Source of the DNA: JBKJVQ01 sp046717125
GTDB lineage: Bacteria; Pseudomonadota; Alphaproteobacteria; Rhizobiales; Methyloligellaceae
NCBI GenBank assembly: GCA_046717125.1
Contig: JBKJVQ010000179.1
Coordinates: forward strand, 1 to 16,033
DNA: 16,033 nt
Direction of reading: 5' to 3'
The notes beneath the pieces were generated by a model that was not told the DNA's origin, searched no databases, and worked only from the letters and a program-made list of their open reading frames with translations. Each line of letters opens with the position of its first letter. Positions within the stretch are counted from its first letter, which is position 1. Shown here one piece after another: positions 13,327-16,033 of the stretch. Made by a program: the position numbers and the translations under genes.

Positions 13327-14708
13327 CCACGGCCCTCGCGCACATATTCGTCGCCGATCGTCTTGGCCTCGCCGAGCGCCACGGTCGGCTTGCGTGAGGA
13401 GACGAGGCCGCGCGGCTTCCAGACCATGATCGTGACCATGGCGAGGCCGAACAGCAGCATGCGGTAGAGCGCAGGATCGAAGCCCGCGCCGAAGATCGCC
13501 TTCAGGCTTGCCGTGTTCCGCAAGGCTTCGACGCCGCCGATCATGACGAAGGCGGCGATGGCGATGCCGAGCTGGCTGCCCATTCCGCCGAGGACGACGA
13601 TGGCGAGGATCACCGCCGATTCCATGAAGGTGAAGGATTCCGGCGAGATGAAAGTCTGCCTTGTCGCGAAAAATGAGCCGGCGATGCCGCCGAATGTCGC
13701 GCCGATCGCGAAGGCCGCGAGCTTCGTCGTGACCATGTTCACGCCGAGCGATCGCGCCGCGATTTCGTCTTCGCGTAAGGCCTCCCATGCGCGCCCGACC
13801 GGCAGCCGCCTGAGACGCAGCGTCACCGCATTGGTGAAGAGCGCCAGTACCAGGATGATGTAGTAGAGAAAAATCAACGCGTGCGTCGGGCTGTACGCGA
13901 TACCGAAGAAATCGTGGAAGGTGTTGGGTCCGGTCGGCGTCAGGGTCAGGCCGAACAGCGTCGGCTGGGGAATGCCGAGAATGCCGTTCGGCCCGTTCGT
14001 AAGCTCGGTCCAGTTCAGCAGAACGATCCGGATGATCTCGCCAAAGCCGAGCGTGACGATGGCGAGATAGTCGCCGCGCAGCCGCAACACGGGAAAACCG
14101 AGCAGGATGCCCCAGAAGGCGGCGAGGATGCCGGCCAGGGGAAGGCACATCCAGAACGACCAGTCGTAGGTCGTCGCGAGCAGGGCGAACGTGTATGCGC
14201 CCACCGCATAGAACGCGACGTAGCCGAGATCGAGCAGCCCGGCGAGGCCGACCACGATGTTGAGCCCCCAGGCGAGCATGACGTAGGTGAGGATCAGCGT
14301 CGCGAGGTCGACCAGATAGTTGACTGAGATACGCAAATTGAACGCTTCGTCGAGTCCGAGAATGACGATCGGAAACAGGATCGCGGCCACACCGAGCGCC
14401 CAGGGCAGATAGGAAGGCGCGCGCCTCGCCCAGGTCGGCATGATGAAGCGCTCGGCGAGATATTCCCGCGATTGTCGTGGCCGGCTCCACCAGAACAGGG
14501 TGAGCAGAAATCGCCCGACAAAGACGATGCCAACGGCGCTGGCGAGCAGGACGGGCCGGGGAATGAGGAACACCGCCGCGCCGTCCGGCAGCCGCACGCC
14601 CAGCAGCAGGCTGAACAGGAGCAGCGCGACGAGGGCGCCAATGGCTGCGTCCTTGAACGCAGGCACGATGCGGGACGCAACGCTGTGGTCCGGGGGCGTC
14701 ACGGTCAC
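13323..14708 (-). CDS. livM: Branched-chain amino acid-type ABC transporter permease LivM
   Basis: An inner-membrane permease that pairs with LivH. The 461-aa product has two extra hydrophobic segments at ~20-38 and ~52-73, as in the longer enterobacterial LivM, then the conserved core: LGLNIVVG-type segment with GLAGLLDLGYVAFYAVGAY (154-172), RLRGDYLAIVTLGFGEIIRI (209-228) and the cytoplasmic coupling loop GRAWEALREDEIAARSLGVN (305-324). The start is not certain: a TTG at 14723 is possible, but the GTG at 14708 has GAGGGG about 7 nt upstream and is preferred. It begins 19 nt after the livH stop and overlaps livG by 4 nt. Confidence 0.94.
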   Translation of the reverse strand: MTVTPPDHSVASRIVPAFKDAAIGALVALLLFSLLLGVRLPDGAAVFLIPRPVLLASAVGIVFVGRFLLTLFWWSRPRQSREYLAERFIMPTWARRAPSYLPWALGVAAILFPIVILGLDEAFNLRISVNYLVDLATLILTYVMLAWGLNIVVGLAGLLDLGYVAFYAVGAYTFALLATTYDWSFWMCLPLAGILAAFWGILLGFPVLRLRGDYLAIVTLGFGEIIRIVLLNWTELTNGPNGILGIPQPTLFGLTLTPTGPNTFHDFFGIAYSPTHALIFLYYIILVLALFTNAVTLRLRRLPVGRAWEALREDEIAARSLGVNMVTTKLAAFAIGATFGGIAGSFFATRQTFISPESFTFMESAVILAIVVLGGMGSQLGIAIAAFVMIGGVEALRNTASLKAIFGAGFDPALYRMLLFGLAMVTIMVWKPRGLVSSRKPTVALGEAKTIGDEYVREGRG

Positions 14709-14727
14709 GGTTTCGCCCCTCAACGCG

Positions 14728-15642
<915 letters not shown>

Positions 15643-15677
15643 GCGCCCCCTGTCCCCCCGAACAGGGCGGGGTGCGC
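15643..15677 (-). promoter_or_regulatory. Hairpin at the livH ribosome-binding site
   Basis: On the transcript CCCUGU pairs with ACAGGG (complement of 15662-15667 and 15648-15653) around an 8-nt loop, with flanking GCGC/GCGC that can add four pairs. The G-rich stretch immediately before the livH ATG is part of the stem, so translation may be dampened by this structure. The rest of the 106-nt gap to the upstream gene shows no clear promoter; TTGTCG and TTAAGA 17 nt apart are too weak to call. Confidence 0.35.
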
Positions 15678-15748
15678 GCCTCCCGCGCGAACGCCGCCGC
15701 GCATTCTTAACAAGTTGGCGGCGCTAGCGACAATGATTCGTGCGGATG

Positions 15749-16033
15749 CTAGTTTGCCAGCGCCGCCAATTTCTTCGGCGCGATGAGACGATAGCTCCGC
15801 CGCACCAGCGCGGCCACCTCGGCCCAGTCGGGTTTTCGGTCGAGACGCATGCCGACCCATCCTATTGGGCCGACATAGGGCGGGGCGAAAAAGCGGTCGG
15901 GGTCCGCGCCGACTAGCACCTCCTGGCTTCCCGGAGGCGCCTTGCACCACACCGACAAGCGGCCGTCGCCGCTCTTGATCATCGCGAAAATCTTGTCCTT
16001 CACGCGGAACGTGGGATCGCCCCACGCCTCCTT
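15749..16033 (-). CDS. MmcQ/YjbR family protein (3' part; 5' end beyond the right edge)
   Basis: The 94 visible residues open with KEAWGDPTFRVKDKIFAMIK and include SVWCKAPPGSQEVLVGADPD, then FFAPPYVGPIGWVGMRLD and DWAEVAALVRRSYRLIAPKKL. This is the conserved core and C-terminus of the MmcQ/YjbR (CyaY-like fold) family; the family is small (about 115-125 aa), so perhaps 25-30 residues are missing. Some members are described as DNA-binding, but the biochemical role is unknown. A GTG at 16003 could be taken as a start, but homology continues upstream to the window edge. It is on the same strand as livH, 106 nt upstream, with no evident functional tie. Confidence 0.85.
   Translation of the reverse strand, partial: KEAWGDPTFRVKDKIFAMIKSGDGRLSVWCKAPPGSQEVLVGADPDRFFAPPYVGPIGWVGMRLDRKPDWAEVAALVRRSYRLIAPKKLAALAN

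Noticed and set aside
12485..14490. Very long minus-strand frames that join livF with livG or livG with livM
   Set aside because: They read through the neighbouring gene out of its true frame. The ATGA overlaps and conserved N-termini define separate proteins.

Overview
This window looks like a chromosomal segment of a GC-rich alphaproteobacterium, most likely Hyphomicrobiales (Bradyrhizobium/Xanthobacteraceae side). The support is the purC-purS-(GATase)-purQ-purL order, a DUF1476/F1-ATPase zeta-subunit gene divergent from purC, and a degenerate palindromic repeat of the type whose translation gives VIASEAKQS. There are no RNA genes, CRISPR arrays, insertion sequences or phage genes.

Layout. 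(1) 1-3926, minus strand: a purine biosynthesis operon, purC -> purS -> an unassigned class I glutamine amidotransferase -> purQ -> purL. purL runs off the left edge. PurS, PurQ and PurL together form FGAM synthase and PurC is SAICAR synthetase. A 77-bp palindromic repeat sits between the extra amidotransferase and purQ. (2) 4172-5264, plus strand: the zeta-subunit gene and, 8 nt downstream, an HpcH/HpaI-family aldolase whose N-terminus is split by an apparent one-base deletion. (3) 5403-6614, plus: two exported proteins with low-complexity Tyr/Gly/Arg-rich C-termini, one carrying a bacterial SH3 domain. (4) 6619-8525, minus: purB, convergent with the exported pair and only 4 nt away, behind a small multi-pass membrane protein. 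A GC-rich hairpin overlapping a G-quadruplex motif lies in the purB leader. (5) 8695-10406, plus: a 66-aa hypothetical protein and a lipoprotein of the PQQ-dependent sugar (sorbosone) dehydrogenase family, ending at a strong palindrome. (6) 10490-15642, minus: a complete branched-chain amino acid type ABC importer, livH-livM-livG-livF-livK. Three of its genes are coupled by ATGA overlaps, and a longer spacer precedes the binding-protein gene. (7) 15749-16033, minus: the 3' part of a MmcQ/YjbR-family gene.

How it fits together: PurC, PurSQL and PurB cover adjacent or repeated steps of de novo IMP/AMP synthesis, so purine synthesis is the main theme on the left. The Liv system is a self-contained importer of amino acids or similar ligands. 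Most of the window is ordinary core genome. The points worth a second look are the frameshifted aldolase, the extra amidotransferase and the repeat inside the pur operon, the RGG/YG-rich exported pair, and the structured purB leader. I did not find a convincing new multi-gene system.
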